Source of the DNA: Frankiales bacterium
GTDB taxonomy: Bacteria > Actinomycetota > Actinomycetes > Mycobacteriales > Jatrophihabitantaceae
Length of the DNA stretch: 64,000 nucleotides
Assembly (NCBI GenBank): GCA_025966315.1
Contig: JAOPUZ010000023.1
Coordinates: 1-64,000, forward strand
Reading direction: 5' to 3'
Below the pieces are notes generated by a model. That model had not been told where the DNA came from and made no database searches. It worked only from the letters and a program-made list of their open reading frames with translations. Positions within the stretch are counted from its first letter, which is position 1; every line of letters begins with the position of its first letter. This document shows, piece after piece, positions 10,422 to 21,111 of the stretch. Both the position numbers and the translations under genes were made by a program.

Positions 10422-11005
10422 CGGCGCGACCCGAACAATCCCGCCTCGGAGTTGCCGGCGTTCGCCATGCTCGGCGGGTGCGGGCTGACCTTGATCACAG
10501 GGATGGCCAAGCCGGACCATTCGGCGTTGCGGATCTCGGCCATCGCCAGCTTGCGGGTTGTCGCGTCCAGCCGGTCCAGGAAAAGCACGCCATCGAGGTG
10601 ATCGGTCTCGTGCTGGATGCAGCGCGCGAGCTGTGCGGTCCCCGCCACCGTGATCGGGTCGCCGTACATGTTCTGACCGTGGGCGACCACGTGTTCCAGG
10701 CGCTGACAGTCCCAGGACAAGCCCGGAATGGACAGGCAACCCTCCGGCCCGTCCTGGGTCTCATCGGACGGGAAGTGCAGCACCGGATTGATCAAGTGGC
10801 CGTGTTGTTCGTCGTCGATGCGGTAGGTGAAGACCCGTAGCCCGACGCCGAGTTGCGGCGCGGCCAGGCCCGCTCCGGGGGCCGCCGTCATCGTCTCGTC
10901 GAGGTCGGCGACCAGCTGGCGAAGCTCGCGGTCGAAGACGGTGACTTCATCGGCGCGGGTGCGCAGGACGGGATCGCCGAACAGGCGGATGGGCAGCACG
11001 GTCAC
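10418..11005 (-). CDS. def: Peptide deformylase
   Basis: It removes the N-formyl group from new proteins. All three metal-site motifs are present: [22 protein letters not shown] (with the Cys) and [11 protein letters not shown] (HExxH with E to D in the final position, as in some actinobacterial enzymes). 195 residues from the GTG start. The GTG is favoured because [13 protein letters not shown] is the normal N-terminus. Promoter elements must lie in the short gap shared with the divergent MFS gene. Confidence 0.95.
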   Translation of the reverse strand: MTVLPIRLFGDPVLRTRADEVTVFDRELRQLVADLDETMTAAPGAGLAAPQLGVGLRVFTYRIDDEQHGHLINPVLHFPSDETQDGPEGCLSIPGLSWDCQRLEHVVAHGQNMYGDPITVAGTAQLARCIQHETDHLDGVLFLDRLDATTRKLAMAEIRNAEWSGLAIPVIKVSPHPPSMANAGNSEAGLFGSRR

Positions 11006-11027
11006 CCTTGCAGTGTATTGAACGGCG

Positions 11028-11063
11028 TTGCGTCCCATTCCCAAACTAGTTAGTATGTCTAAC
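11028..11063 (+). promoter_or_regulatory. Promoter with overlapping operator-like inverted repeat for the MFS gene
   Basis: A -35-like TTGCGT (11028-11033) and a -10-like TAGTAT (11051-11056) are separated by 17 bases. An inverted repeat GTTAG-N5-CTAAC (11049-11063) covers the -10. This is the usual geometry for a TetR- or MarR-type repressor controlling an exporter. No regulator gene lies next to it. The elements are seen directly; their function is inferred. Confidence 0.5.
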
Positions 11064-11080
11064 GAATGAGGGGGAGAGCT

Positions 11081-12940
11081 GTGTCGAATATCGAGGCGCA
11101 CGAACGTCGAATCGCGCTCTCCGTTACCACGGTGGGCATTCTCGCCGCGACCTTGAACTCGTCGATCCTGCTGATCTCGCTGCCGGCCATCTTTGCCGGT
11201 CTGGGGCTGGACCCGTTGGCGCCGGCAAACATCTCGTACTTGTTGTGGATGCTGATGGGTTACCTGCTGGTGACCGCGGTGTTGGTGGTGACCTTCGGTC
11301 GGCTCGGCGACCAGTACGGCCGGGCCAACCTGTTCAACCTCGGGTTCCTCATCTTCACCATCGCCTCAGTGGCCTGCGCCTTGATTCCGAACAGCGGATC
11401 TGCCGGCGCGCTCGAACTCATCTCGCTGCGAATCGTGCAAGGAGTGGGCGGCGCGATGCTCACCGCAAACTCCACTGCGCTGATCACCGACGCCTTCCCC
11501 GCCGACCGTCGTGGATTTGCCCTGGGCGTGAACCAGGTCGCCGGCATCGGCGGCTCGTTCGTCGGCCTCGTCGTCGGTGGGCTGCTGTCGGAGTGGCATT
11601 GGCGCGCGGTCTTCTGGGTGAGCGTGCCGGTTGGCATCTGGGGTACCTGGATGGGCTACCGGACGCTGCGGGACAAGCCCCGCGACCACAAGGTCCGCGT
11701 CTCGATCGACTGGTGGGGCAACCTGACCTTCGGCGTCGGGCTAGTCGCGATCCTGGCGGCGATCACCTACGGGCTACAGCCGTACGGCAACCACACCATG
11801 GGCTGGACGGCGCCCACCGTGTTGAGCGGGCTGATCGGCGGAGTCGTCCTGCTCATCGCGTTCGGATTCATCGAGACGCGGGTGACCGATCCCATGATCA
11901 ACCTCCGGCTGTTCAAGGTCCGGGCCTTCGCCGCGGGCCAGACAGTGAATTTCCTTGCCTCGATGGCCCGCGGCGGCCTGCAATTCATGTTGATCATCTG
12001 GCTGCAGGGCATCTGGCTTCCGTTGCACGGCTACGACTTCGCGCGGACACCGCTCTGGGCGGGCATCTACATGCTGCCGCTGACCATCGGTTTCCTGATC
12101 GCCGGGCCGGCATCCGGTGCCCTGTCGGATCGGTTCGGCGCGCGCGCCTTCGCTACCGGCGGCCTGCTACTGACCGCAGCGACCTTCGCCGGGCTGATCG
12201 CGATCCCGGCCAACTTCAACTACCTGCTGTTCGCCGGTCTGCTGGCGTTGAACGGCATCGGTATGGGGTTGCTGGCCGCACCGAACTCAGCGGCCATCAT
12301 GAACGCCGTGCCCGCGGCCGAACGCGGTGCCGCGTCCGGTGTCAGGGCAACCGGAATGAACGCCGGCATGGTGTTGTCGATGGGCGGCTTCTTCACGCTG
12401 ATGGCGATCGGCTTGGCCAGTCGGTTGCCCGACTCCATGTACACCGGCCTGACCCGGCTGGGCATCGATCCCGACGCCGCGCGCACCATCTCGCACATCC
12501 CGCCGGTCGGCACCCTGTTCGCTGCGTTCCTCGGCGACAACCCCATCCAGCAACTGGTGAAACAGGTCGATCCGCAGCAGTTGCAACCAGGCTCCGGAGT
12601 CGACATCGCGACCTTGACCGGACGCAGCTTCTTCCCGGAACTGATTTCCAGCGCCTTCAAACACGGGCTACTCATCGCGTTCGGTGCCTCGATCGTGATG
12701 CTGTTGATTGCCGCCGTGGCCTCGCTCATGCGTGGCGAGAAGTTCGTGCACGACGACGCGGTGTCCGCCGCCGTTACAGGCGATGCACCGAGTCACGAGT
12801 CGATCGGTCAGGCGGTCGCGCGCGAAGCGGCCGCGCTGGACGGCATTCCGGACCAGGACGTGGCGTACGAAGAGGCGGTCCAGGACGCCGCCACGCCGGA
12901 TCCGGACTTCATCAGAACAGCTCGAGTGGATCGAGGATAA
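11081..12940 (+). CDS. MFS drug exporter, DHA2 (EmrB/QacA) type
   Basis: A proton-driven exporter of about 14 transmembrane helices, 619 residues. It begins with a cytoplasmic stretch, then helix 1 (GILAATLNSSILLISLPAIF). It has the antiporter motif A (FGRLGDQYGRANLFNLGF), the motif C-like region GVNQVAGIGGSFVGLVVGG, and a second motif A copy at SGALSDRFGARAF. A long polar loop (about 455-530) precedes the last helix. GTG at 11081 is chosen because GGGGGAG sits 4-5 bases upstream. The substrate is unknown. The last 29 bases overlap the convergent priA end. Confidence 0.85.
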   Translation: MSNIEAHERRIALSVTTVGILAATLNSSILLISLPAIFAGLGLDPLAPANISYLLWMLMGYLLVTAVLVVTFGRLGDQYGRANLFNLGFLIFTIASVACALIPNSGSAGALELISLRIVQGVGGAMLTANSTALITDAFPADRRGFALGVNQVAGIGGSFVGLVVGGLLSEWHWRAVFWVSVPVGIWGTWMGYRTLRDKPRDHKVRVSIDWWGNLTFGVGLVAILAAITYGLQPYGNHTMGWTAPTVLSGLIGGVVLLIAFGFIETRVTDPMINLRLFKVRAFAAGQTVNFLASMARGGLQFMLIIWLQGIWLPLHGYDFARTPLWAGIYMLPLTIGFLIAGPASGALSDRFGARAFATGGLLLTAATFAGLIAIPANFNYLLFAGLLALNGIGMGLLAAPNSAAIMNAVPAAERGAASGVRATGMNAGMVLSMGGFFTLMAIGLASRLPDSMYTGLTRLGIDPDAARTISHIPPVGTLFAAFLGDNPIQQLVKQVDPQQLQPGSGVDIATLTGRSFFPELISSAFKHGLLIAFGASIVMLLIAAVASLMRGEKFVHDDAVSAAVTGDAPSHESIGQAVAREAAALDGIPDQDVAYEEAVQDAATPDPDFIRTARVDRG

Positions 12941-14939
12941 CTCGCACCGGCCCGCCCGACGTACGGGCCGAGCGCACCGCCGCCGCCGCGTGCAATGCCT
13001 CAGCCAATGCCACCCCATCCGGTCGCGGTACGCGGAGCAACGTGCGGACCTGTGGTGCTTGGTCGGCTCGGGCCGACCCGCGTTCGTTGCGCGCGGACGG
13101 CGCACCCGGCGGTGTGACCGGCACCGAGCCCAGCTCCTCGGCGGTCGGTGGCAGATGACAGAGCGACAGCAGCTCCGCGACGTCGGGCGAAGCGCCGGTC
13201 AGGCTGGCCAACCGGGATACCGGCGGAAAGTTCAGCTCGGTCCGGTCGGCTAGTTCTCGTTGTGCGTGCCCGGCCGGGTCCCATCGCACCAGCGCTTGGA
13301 CGGTGTGCAGCGAGGCGTCCGCACCGACCACCACGGCTGCATCCGGCGCGGCCAACCCGACCGCGTTACACCACCGACGCAGCGTCTCTTCGGCCGCGCG
13401 CAGGTCAACCCGGGACAGCAGCGCCCAGCCGTCCAAGAGCAGCACCGCGCCGTAGCCACCTTCGACCGGGGGCTCGGCACCGGGAGTCGCGACCACCACC
13501 GCGGGCTCGTCCGGGATGGCGTCGAGCACGTGATCGCCGGCGCTGGTTCGCGTGATCGCGCCGGGAAACGCCCGCCCGATCTCTTCGGCAGTACGGTCCG
13601 ATCCGATGACCACGGCGCGCATCTTGCTGCGACCGCACACGGGGCACTTCCAGTTGGTCGCCGGTCGGCCGCACCAGCGACAGGTCGGCGCCGCATCGGC
13701 CCGCGGCGCCGCGAGCGGCCCGGCGCAGTGTGGGCAGCGGGCGGGTGTCCGATCGCTGGCACAGGCCAGGCTGGGGACGTACCCCCGACGCGGAACCTGC
13801 ACGAGGACTGGTCGGCCCCGATCCAGCGCCTGACGGGCGGCTCGAAACGCAACCGCCGGCAGCCGCGCTGACCGTGCGGCCGGATCTCGTTCCACTTCGA
13901 AATCGTCACCCGCAGCGGTGATCCTGGGGGCGGCGGCCCGAACCTGCGCTCGATCACCGCTGATCCGGTGCGCCCACCCCGACTGGACGAGCAACGCCGA
14001 CTCAGCCGACTCGGCGAAACCCCCGACCACGAGGGCGGCCCCGCTCTGCGCCGAGCGCAACACGGCAACGTCACGAGCGTGTGCGTAGGGCGAGCGGGGT
14101 TCGGCATGCAGATCGTCTCCGTCATCCCAGACCACGATCAGCCCCAGATCGCGAACCGGGGCGTACACCGCGGCCCGGTTGCCGACGACGACCGGCACGC
14201 TTCCCCGGCGGACGGAAAGCCAGCGGCGGTAACGGGTTTCCGGCCCGAGCTCAGCGGTCAGACTCACGTGCGACCCGGGTGGCGTGGCCGCAGTTATCGC
14301 CTTCGACACGCGGGCGGCGTCGCGGGCATCCGGGACGATCACGATGACGCCGCGACCGCTGGCCAACCCGGCCTGGACGAGTTCGGCTATCCGGCTCGGC
14401 CAGTCCTCGCCGGGCAGCGCATTCCACACCGAACGGGCCGAGCGACCGGCCTGGACCGCGGTCCAGAAAGCGGCGCCGGAGCGATAACGCTGCCAGCCGG
14501 CCGGCGGCTCCGAAGGCCGGTCGTCCGACGTCGTCGGCGAGGCTTCTGCGGCTGTCGCTGCTTCGGCCCGGGCGTGTCGCGGGGGTACACCCAGCCGAAC
14601 GACGTCGGCGAAGGTACCGGCCCAGCGATCGGCCACGGTCCGGAACAACCTCGCCGTGTCCGGGGTGAGTACCGGCTCGTCACCGACGCCGCGCTCGAGA
14701 AAGGCCAGCCGTCCGGGATGATCGCTGCCCGGCAGTCGCTGCACCACCCAACCGTCGATCAACCGTCCGGCGAAGCGAACGCGAACCCGGGAGCCCGGCA
14801 CGATCACGTCATCGAGCTCGGCGGGAACCTGATAGTCGAACGGGCGGTCCAGATGAGGCAACGGCGAGTCGACGCAGACCCGAGCCACCGGCAACACGGC
14901 CGCCGGTTGCTTGCCCGTGCCTGGTTTCGGCGCCGGCAT
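12912..14939 (-). CDS. priA: Primosomal protein N', actinobacterial form lacking helicase motifs
   Basis: Replication-restart protein. The N-terminal DNA-binding region (ARVCVDSPLPHLDRPFDYQVP, VRVRFAGRLIDGWVV) and the zinc-binding cysteines (ARCPHCAGPL, PTCRWCGRP, WKCPVCG, about 405-450) are clear. The Walker A (GKT) and DEAH-type motifs expected in PriA helicases are absent: the corresponding strand reads GRGVIVIVPDARDAARV. This loss is typical of actinobacterial PriA, so a structural loader role without unwinding is likely. 675 residues; the 3' end overlaps the MFS gene. Confidence 0.9.
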   Translation of the reverse strand: MPAPKPGTGKQPAAVLPVARVCVDSPLPHLDRPFDYQVPAELDDVIVPGSRVRVRFAGRLIDGWVVQRLPGSDHPGRLAFLERGVGDEPVLTPDTARLFRTVADRWAGTFADVVRLGVPPRHARAEAATAAEASPTTSDDRPSEPPAGWQRYRSGAAFWTAVQAGRSARSVWNALPGEDWPSRIAELVQAGLASGRGVIVIVPDARDAARVSKAITAATPPGSHVSLTAELGPETRYRRWLSVRRGSVPVVVGNRAAVYAPVRDLGLIVVWDDGDDLHAEPRSPYAHARDVAVLRSAQSGAALVVGGFAESAESALLVQSGWAHRISGDRAQVRAAAPRITAAGDDFEVERDPAARSARLPAVAFRAARQALDRGRPVLVQVPRRGYVPSLACASDRTPARCPHCAGPLAAPRADAAPTCRWCGRPATNWKCPVCGRSKMRAVVIGSDRTAEEIGRAFPGAITRTSAGDHVLDAIPDEPAVVVATPGAEPPVEGGYGAVLLLDGWALLSRVDLRAAEETLRRWCNAVGLAAPDAAVVVGADASLHTVQALVRWDPAGHAQRELADRTELNFPPVSRLASLTGASPDVAELLSLCHLPPTAEELGSVPVTPPGAPSARNERGSARADQAPQVRTLLRVPRPDGVALAEALHAAAAVRSARTSGGPVRVILDPLELF

Positions 14940-14956
14940 CGGTCACTCCCTGAACG

Positions 14957-14995
14957 AAGTAGTCCTACGCCCGCGGCGCAGGCGTAGGACTACTT
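14957..14995 (-). terminator. Long perfect hairpin after metK
   Basis: A perfect 15-bp stem (AAGTAGTCCTACGCC and its complement) with a 9-base loop lies in the 95 bases between metK and priA. It has no true U-run on either side, which is common for actinobacterial terminators. It probably ends the leftward metK transcript, leaving priA to its own promoter. Confidence 0.65.
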
Positions 14996-15034
14996 GAGTG
15001 AGGTTGGCTGGTCTAGCCGGAGCTGGCCCGGAGA

Positions 15035-16231
15035 TCAGTTGTGCGCGAGCTTGGCCAACTGGTCGGCCCGATCGGTGCGCTCCCAGGTGAAGTCGGCGTC
15101 TTCACGGCCGAAGTGACCGTAGGCGGCCGTCTTCTGGTAAATGGGACGTTTGAGATCAAGGTCGCGGATGATGGCGGCCGGACGGAGGTCGAACGTCTCG
15201 TTGATGGCGTCGACGATCTTGTCGATCGACACGGTCTCGGTGCCGAACGTCTCGACGAAGAGGCCAACCGGCTCGGCCTTGCCGATGGCGTAGGCGACCT
15301 GCACCTCAACCCGGCGCGCCAGCTTGGCTGCGACGACGTTCTTGGCCACCCACCGCATCGCGTACGCGGCCGAGCGGTCCACCTTCGAAGGGTCCTTGCC
15401 CGAGAACGCGCCGCCGCCGTGGCGGGCCATGCCGCCGTAGGTGTCGACAATGATCTTTCGACCGGTCAGGCCGGCGTCGCCCATCGGGCCACCGATCACG
15501 AACCGGCCGGTCGGGTTGACCAGCAGCTTGTAACCCTCGGTGTCCAGGGTGGTCAGCGTCGCGAGCACCGGCTTGACCACGTGCTCTTCGATGTCGGGCT
15601 TGAGCAAGGTGTCCAGGTCGATGTCTTCGGCGTGCTGGCTGGACACGACCACGGTGTCGAGACGGGTCGGCTTGCCGTCGACGTACTCGATGGTGACCTG
15701 GGTCTTGCCGTCTGGCCGCAGATAGGGAACGGTGCCGTTCTTGCGTACCTCGGTGAGCTTCTCCGCGAGGCGGTGCGCAAGCCAGATCGGCAGCGGCATC
15801 AGCTCGGGCGTGTCGTCAGAGGCATAGCCGAACATCAGTCCCTGGTCGCCGGCACCCTGGGAAGCGATGCTGTCATCCGAGCCTTCGACGCGAGCTTCGT
15901 AGGCCGTGTCGACGCCCTGGGCGATGTCGGCGGACTGCGCGCCGATCGAGACGCTGACGCCACAGGATTCACCGTCGAAACCCTTGCGCGACGAGTCGTA
16001 GCCGATCGCCAGAATGGTCTTGCGGACGATGGACGGAATGTCGGCGTAGGCGTCGGTGGTCACTTCGCCGGCGATGTGTACCTGGCCTGTCGTGATCAAC
16101 GTTTCGACCGCTACGCGGCTGTTCGGATCCTGGCTGAGCAGCGCGTCCAGCACGCCGTCCGAGATCTGGTCGGCGATCTTGTCCGGATGGCCTTCGGTTA
16201 CCGACTCCGAGGTGAAGAGGCTACGGCTCAC
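15035..16231 (-). CDS. metK: S-adenosylmethionine synthetase
   Basis: It makes SAM from methionine and ATP. The three-domain enzyme starts [21 protein letters not shown] and has the ATP motif [10 protein letters not shown] and the P-loop-like [19 protein letters not shown]. Length is normal at 398 residues. It lies 36 bases after coaBC in the same direction. I see no SAM riboswitch in that gap. Confidence 0.97.
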   Translation of the reverse strand: MSRSLFTSESVTEGHPDKIADQISDGVLDALLSQDPNSRVAVETLITTGQVHIAGEVTTDAYADIPSIVRKTILAIGYDSSRKGFDGESCGVSVSIGAQSADIAQGVDTAYEARVEGSDDSIASQGAGDQGLMFGYASDDTPELMPLPIWLAHRLAEKLTEVRKNGTVPYLRPDGKTQVTIEYVDGKPTRLDTVVVSSQHAEDIDLDTLLKPDIEEHVVKPVLATLTTLDTEGYKLLVNPTGRFVIGGPMGDAGLTGRKIIVDTYGGMARHGGGAFSGKDPSKVDRSAAYAMRWVAKNVVAAKLARRVEVQVAYAIGKAEPVGLFVETFGTETVSIDKIVDAINETFDLRPAAIIRDLDLKRPIYQKTAAYGHFGREDADFTWERTDRADQLAKLAHN

Positions 16232-16267
16232 AAATAACTCCCAAGTTCTGATCGAAGATTCGCAATT

Positions 16268-17518
16268 CTAACCGTGAAGTAACGAAATCACGGCATCGCA
16301 CACGGCCGCGGCCAGCACCGTCTTCGGGCCGAGCGGAATGTGGGATTCGAAACCGTCGGCGCCCAAGATCACCGCGGCGTTGTCGGGGCGGCCGAAGGCT
16401 TTGTCCTCGCCGACGGCGTTGACAACCAGCAGGTCGCAACCCTTGCGGGCCAACTTCGCGCGTCCGTAGCTCAGCACGTCGGAGTCGTCATCGCCGGTTT
16501 CGGCCGCGAACCCGACGATCACCGCCGGCCCGGAATGGTTACGCTCACGCGCGCTGACCAGTTCGGCCAGGATGTCGGGATTACGAACCAAGGCGACCGG
16601 TGCCGGATCCTCGTCACCTTTTTTGATCTTGTGCCCAACGACGGCGGCCGGTCGGAAGTCCGCCACCGCGGCCGCCATCACGACTGCATCGGCGTCCTTG
16701 ACCGCCTGGTGGGTGGCTTCGCGGAGCTGCTCGGCCGATCCGATTCGAATAACGTCGGCACCTGGCGGCGGCGGCAGCTCGACGTTCGCCGCCAGCAAGG
16801 TGACGTGGGCGCCGCGGGCGGCCGCGACCATGGCGATGGCAAAACCTTGGCGTCCCGACGATCGATTGCCCAGGAACCGAACCGGGTCGAGCGCCTCGCG
16901 GGTGCCGCCGGCGGTGACGACGATCCGGCGTCCGACCAGATCGGGCGGGGTGGCGTCTGGGCGATGCAGCAGCAGCTCCGCGATGGCGGCGATGTCGGCC
17001 GGCTCCGGAAGTCGTCCGCGGCCGGTGTCGGATCCGGTCAGCCGGCCGATCGCCGGTTCGAGGACCGTCACGCCGCGGCTGCGCAAGGTGGCGACGTTCG
17101 CCGCCGTTGCGGCGTGCTCCCACATCTCGGTGTGCATCGCCGGGGCGAAGAGCACCGGGCAGCGAGCGGTGAGCAAGGTGTTGGTGAGCAGGTCGTCGGC
17201 CATCCCGTGCGCGGCGCGGGCGATCAGGTCCGCGGTCGCGGGTGCGACAACGACCAGTTCGGCGTCGCGGCCGAGCTGCACGTGCGGCACTTCGTGCGCG
17301 TCTGTGAAGACATCGGTGCGTACCGGCCGATGGGACAAGGCCGCCCAGGTGGGCTCGCCGACGAATCGCAGTGCGGCGGCGGTGGGCACCACGGTGACGT
17401 CATGCCCAAGCTCCACGAGCTTGCGGAGCAGATCGGCCACTTTGTACGCAGCGATGCCACCGCCCACCCCGAGGACGATGCGGCGGGATGGCCGGTCGGC
17501 GACGATGTCGTCGCTCAT
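16268..17518 (-). CDS. coaBC: Phosphopantothenoylcysteine synthetase/decarboxylase
   Basis: A bifunctional coenzyme A biosynthesis enzyme. The N-terminal FMN-dependent decarboxylase CoaC (about 12-185) has GVGGGIAAYKVADLLRKL, the active-site His segment PTWAALSHRPV, and FAPAMHTEMW. The CoaB synthetase domain starts about residue 190 (RIVVTAGGTREALDPVRFLGNRSSGRQG) with AAVADFRP and the lysine-rich KIKKGDEDPAP segment. 416 residues. It is in the rpoZ-coaBC-metK order seen across actinobacteria. Confidence 0.96.
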   Translation of the reverse strand: MSDDIVADRPSRRIVLGVGGGIAAYKVADLLRKLVELGHDVTVVPTAAALRFVGEPTWAALSHRPVRTDVFTDAHEVPHVQLGRDAELVVVAPATADLIARAAHGMADDLLTNTLLTARCPVLFAPAMHTEMWEHAATAANVATLRSRGVTVLEPAIGRLTGSDTGRGRLPEPADIAAIAELLLHRPDATPPDLVGRRIVVTAGGTREALDPVRFLGNRSSGRQGFAIAMVAAARGAHVTLLAANVELPPPPGADVIRIGSAEQLREATHQAVKDADAVVMAAAVADFRPAAVVGHKIKKGDEDPAPVALVRNPDILAELVSARERNHSGPAVIVGFAAETGDDDSDVLSYGRAKLARKGCDLLVVNAVGEDKAFGRPDNAAVILGADGFESHIPLGPKTVLAAAVCDAVISLLHG

Positions 17519-17553
17519 GAGCGTGCGGCTCGCCGTGACGGGAGAGCTGTCGG

Positions 17554-17817
17554 TCAGGCTTCGGAGGGCTTGAACTCGATCAGATCGGCGTTGATCTCAC
17601 GGAGCGAGATCGACAACGCCTTCTCTTGCGGTGCCGTCTCGACCATGGGGCCGACGTACTCGAGCAGGCCCTCACCGAGCTGGCTGTAGTAGGCGTTGAT
17701 CTGGCGGGCACGCTTGGCCGCGACGATGACGAGGGCGTACTTCGAGCCGGTCCGTTCGAGAAGCTCGTCGATCGGGGGGTTGGTGATGCCTTCTGCGGCG
17801 GCGCTGATTCCAGACAC
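17554..17817 (-). CDS. rpoZ: RNA polymerase omega subunit
   Basis: A small subunit that helps assemble the beta' subunit. 87 residues; the core [38 protein letters not shown] is diagnostic. The GTG start has AGAGG upstream. It is normally directly downstream of gmk; here gmk is more than 8 kb away across an accessory segment, so rpoZ must have its own promoter in the 315-base gap to its right. Confidence 0.95.
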   Translation of the reverse strand: MSGISAAAEGITNPPIDELLERTGSKYALVIVAAKRARQINAYYSQLGEGLLEYVGPMVETAPQEKALSISLREINADLIEFKPSEA

Positions 17818-18132
17818 GCGAACCTCTGATTCTCTGTGTGGTGCTTCTATGACACTTGAATCTCGGCTCGATCCCGATCCGAGTTGAATTCCGACCTCAA
17901 CGTCAGCGACCGGCGGTCATCGACGGCTTCGCGTCACGGAATTCCACTCATGCTATCAATCTTCGGGCGTCAGTCCCCAATTCCGAGCCGCCGACCGATT
18001 GGCGGCAATCTGTGTCGAAGGATTGTGGGTCGCCTTCCGCCGGCGGGTAGCGCTGCATTAGCGTCCCCCTGACCAGCCTTGCCGCATCTCCCAAGCCCGC
18101 GCCCAGTCGGCTAACCATGAACGGAGCGCGTC
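17818..18132. other. Intergenic region between divergent rpoZ and pntA
   Basis: 315 bases with no supported gene. It should hold the rpoZ promoter (leftward) and the pntA promoter (rightward). It is visibly less GC-rich than the flanking genes. I see no convincing -35/-10 pair or strong repeat. It also marks the left edge of the segment that separates rpoZ from gmk. Confidence 0.5.
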
Positions 18133-19659
18133 TTGCTCATCGGAGTGACCCGCGAGACTCACCCTGGGGAGACGCGCCTGGCGGCGACCCCGGCCACCGT
18201 GACTCAACTCATCAGCCTCGGTTACGACGTCGTCATCGAGGCGGGTGCCGGCAATCTGTCGACCTACGCTGACTCGGCCTTCGCCAATGCCGGGGCCCGG
18301 ATCGGTACGGCCAGCGAGGCTTGGCAGGCGGACATCGTGTTTCGGGTGAACGCTCCGTCGGTCGACGAGGTCACCCGGCTCGCTGACGGCGCCACGCTGG
18401 TCAGCCTCCTCAGTCCTGGATTGAACCCCGAGCTCGTCGACGTGCTGGCGAGTCGGCCGATCACGGTGCTGGCAATGGACGCGGTACCCCGCATCTCGCG
18501 GGCCCAGTCCCTGGATGTGCTGTCCTCGATGGCCAACATCGCGGGTTACCGCGCTGTCATCGAGGCTGCGCACGTTTTCGGCCGGTTCTTCACTGGACAA
18601 ATCACCGCGGCGGGCAAGGTGCCGCCGGCCAAGGTCCTGGTGGCGGGAGCCGGCGTGGCCGGGCTGGCGGCGATCGGTGCGGCGAACAGCCTCGGCGCCA
18701 TCGTTCGGGCCACCGATCCGCGGCCTGAGGTTGCCGATCAGGTGAAGTCACTGGGCGGGGAATACCTGCCGGTGGACGTAGCGCAGGAGGTTTCGACGGA
18801 CGGCTACGCCAAAGCCACCTCGGAGGCCTACGACCGTCGGGCCGCCGAAATCTACTCGGAGCAGGCCGCCGACGTGGACATCATCATCACCACGGCCCTG
18901 ATCCCCGGCCGACCGGCGCCGAAGCTGCTCACCGCGGCCGACGTGGCGGCAATGAAGCAAGGTTCGGTGATCGTGGACATGGCCGCGATCCAGGGTGGCA
19001 ACGTCGCCGGCACCAAAGCCGGCGAGGCGGTCGTGACGTCCAACGGGGTGACCATCATCGGCTACACCGATCTGGCCGGCCGGCTGCCGGCCCAGGCATC
19101 ACAGCTCTACGGCACCAATCTCGTGAACCTGATGAAGCTGCTCACCCCGAACAAGGACGGCCAACTCGTCCTGGACTTCGACGATGTCGTGCAGCGCGGC
19201 ATCACGGTTGTGCGCAACGGCGAGAAGACCTGGCCGCCACCGCCCGTGCAGGTCTCGGCTGCTCCGGCCGCCGCGCCCGCGCCGAAGGCCGTGGCCGAGC
19301 CCAAGAAGGCGATGACGGCGACGCGCAAACTGGGCATCGTCGGGATCGGGGTGCTGGCGCTGTTTCTGCTCAATGCCTACGCGCCACCACCGCTGCCCGA
19401 GCATTTCACCGTGCTCATCCTCGCGATCGTGATCGGTTACTACGTCATCGGAAAGGTGCACCACGCGCTGCACACCCCGTTGATGTCGATCACGAATGCG
19501 ATTTCCGGGATCATCGTGGTTGGTGCGCTGCTCCAGATCGGGCAGCACGACACAGTCATTCGGGTGCTCTCGTTCGTCGCGATCCTGCTGGCGAGCATCA
19601 ACATCTTCGGCGGTTTCGCCGTGACACGACGCATGCTCAGCATGTTCAGCAAGGGCTGA
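18133..19659 (+). CDS. pntA: Proton-translocating NAD(P) transhydrogenase, alpha subunit
   Basis: It transfers hydride from NADH to NADP, coupled to proton movement. The 508-residue protein fuses the NAD-binding dI domain (about 1-370: [64 protein letters not shown]) through an Ala/Pro/Lys linker (about 375-398) to four C-terminal transmembrane helices, as in E. coli. The start is TTG with GGAGCG upstream; no ATG or GTG in frame fits. pntB follows after seven bases. Confidence 0.93.
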   Translation: MLIGVTRETHPGETRLAATPATVTQLISLGYDVVIEAGAGNLSTYADSAFANAGARIGTASEAWQADIVFRVNAPSVDEVTRLADGATLVSLLSPGLNPELVDVLASRPITVLAMDAVPRISRAQSLDVLSSMANIAGYRAVIEAAHVFGRFFTGQITAAGKVPPAKVLVAGAGVAGLAAIGAANSLGAIVRATDPRPEVADQVKSLGGEYLPVDVAQEVSTDGYAKATSEAYDRRAAEIYSEQAADVDIIITTALIPGRPAPKLLTAADVAAMKQGSVIVDMAAIQGGNVAGTKAGEAVVTSNGVTIIGYTDLAGRLPAQASQLYGTNLVNLMKLLTPNKDGQLVLDFDDVVQRGITVVRNGEKTWPPPPVQVSAAPAAAPAPKAVAEPKKAMTATRKLGIVGIGVLALFLLNAYAPPPLPEHFTVLILAIVIGYYVIGKVHHALHTPLMSITNAISGIIVVGALLQIGQHDTVIRVLSFVAILLASINIFGGFAVTRRMLSMFSKG

Positions 19660-19666
19660 GGCAGCG

Positions 19667-21076
19667 ATGATCACCGCACACAGCATCGCGGATGCTGCCT
19701 ATATCGTGTCGGCCCTGTTGTTCATCCTGGGTCTAGCCGGCTTGGCCAAGCACGAGACATCGCGCCAAGGCATCGTGTTCGGCATCTCGGGCATGGTTAT
19801 CGCGCTGGCCGCGACCATCAACCTGGCCGTCCGTGATGTTCCGGGCGTCGCCGTGATTTTGCTGATCATCGCCGTCCTGATCGGCGCCGTCATCGGCCTG
19901 TTGCGAGCTCGCGCAGTTGAGATGACCGGCATGCCCGAGCTCATCGCGCTGCTGCACAGCTTTGTCGGTCTGGCCGCCGTGCTAGTGGGCTGGAGTGGCT
20001 ACTACGGCGTCGAATCGAAGGGCTCGGCTCAGACCGAGATCGCCAGCAATCTGTTGCGCATCCACCACGCCGAGGTCTTCATCGGCGTATTCATCGGGGC
20101 GGTCACCTTCACCGGCTCGATCGTCGCGTACCTGAAGTTGTCGGCACGAATCAACTCGAGCCCGCTCATGCTGCCCGGCAAGAACCTGATCAACCTCGGC
20201 GCGCTCGCGGCGTTCGCGGCCCTGACCATCGCCTTTGTCGCCTCGCCCAATTTCGGGTTGCTCGTCGCGGTGACCGCCGTCGCGCTGGCCCTCGGATGGC
20301 ATCTGGTCGCCTCGATCGGCGGCGGCGACATGCCGGTCGTGGTGTCAATGCTGAACAGCTACTCCGGGTGGGCCGCGGCCGCCTCGGGCTTCCTGCTCGA
20401 CAACAACTTGCTGATCGTCACCGGCGCGCTCGTCGGCTCCTCCGGTGCGTACCTCTCGTACATCATGTGTCAGGCGATGAACCGTTCCTTCATCTCCGTG
20501 ATCGCCGGCGGGTTCGGCATCGTTGCCGCGTCGGACGACCACACCGACTACGGCGAGCATCGCGAGATAAATGCCGATGACACTGCGGACCTGCTCCGCA
20601 ATGCAACGTCGGTGATCATCACCCCCGGCTACGGCATGGCCGTTGCCCAAGCCCAGTATCCGGTCGCGGACCTGACCCGCAAGCTCCGCGACCGCGGCAT
20701 CGAAGTGCGCTTCGGTATCCATCCCGTCGCCGGGCGATTGCCGGGCCACATGAACGTGTTGTTGGCCGAGGCCAAGGTTCCCTACGACATCGTCCTGGAG
20801 ATGGACGAGATCAACGACGACTTCGCGTCCACCTCGGTGGTGCTGGTCATCGGGGCGAACGACACGGTCAATCCGGCTGCCCTCGAGGATCCCGCTAGTC
20901 CTATTGCGGGCATGCCGGTCCTGCACGTATGGGAGGCCCAGAACGTCATCGTCTTCAAGCGGTCAATGGCGGCCGGTTATGCGGGCGTACAGAACCCACT
21001 CTTCTTCCGCGCCAACACTCAGATGCTCTTTGGGGACGCAAAGGATCGGGTCGAAGACATCCTTAGGGCCCTGTGA
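19667..21076 (+). CDS. pntB: Proton-translocating NAD(P) transhydrogenase, beta subunit
   Basis: Membrane domain plus the NADP-binding dIII domain. It has eight or nine hydrophobic helices in the first 280 residues (for example [41 protein letters not shown]-like region) and then dIII from about residue 290: [73 protein letters not shown]. 469 residues. It ends 35 bases before the convergent immunity gene. Confidence 0.94.
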   Translation: MITAHSIADAAYIVSALLFILGLAGLAKHETSRQGIVFGISGMVIALAATINLAVRDVPGVAVILLIIAVLIGAVIGLLRARAVEMTGMPELIALLHSFVGLAAVLVGWSGYYGVESKGSAQTEIASNLLRIHHAEVFIGVFIGAVTFTGSIVAYLKLSARINSSPLMLPGKNLINLGALAAFAALTIAFVASPNFGLLVAVTAVALALGWHLVASIGGGDMPVVVSMLNSYSGWAAAASGFLLDNNLLIVTGALVGSSGAYLSYIMCQAMNRSFISVIAGGFGIVAASDDHTDYGEHREINADDTADLLRNATSVIITPGYGMAVAQAQYPVADLTRKLRDRGIEVRFGIHPVAGRLPGHMNVLLAEAKVPYDIVLEMDEINDDFASTSVVLVIGANDTVNPAALEDPASPIAGMPVLHVWEAQNVIVFKRSMAAGYAGVQNPLFFRANTQMLFGDAKDRVEDILRAL

Positions 21077-21111
21077 AGCTTTTGGTCCCTGACGTCGTGG
21101 TCTCGGTGGGG

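Noticed and set aside
11245-13158. 637-codon open frame overlapping the MFS gene in another frame
   Set aside because: Arg-rich shadow frame of the exporter; no protein-like features.
16232-16267. SAM riboswitch before metK
   Set aside because: Only 36 bases between coaBC and metK; no room and no conserved core.
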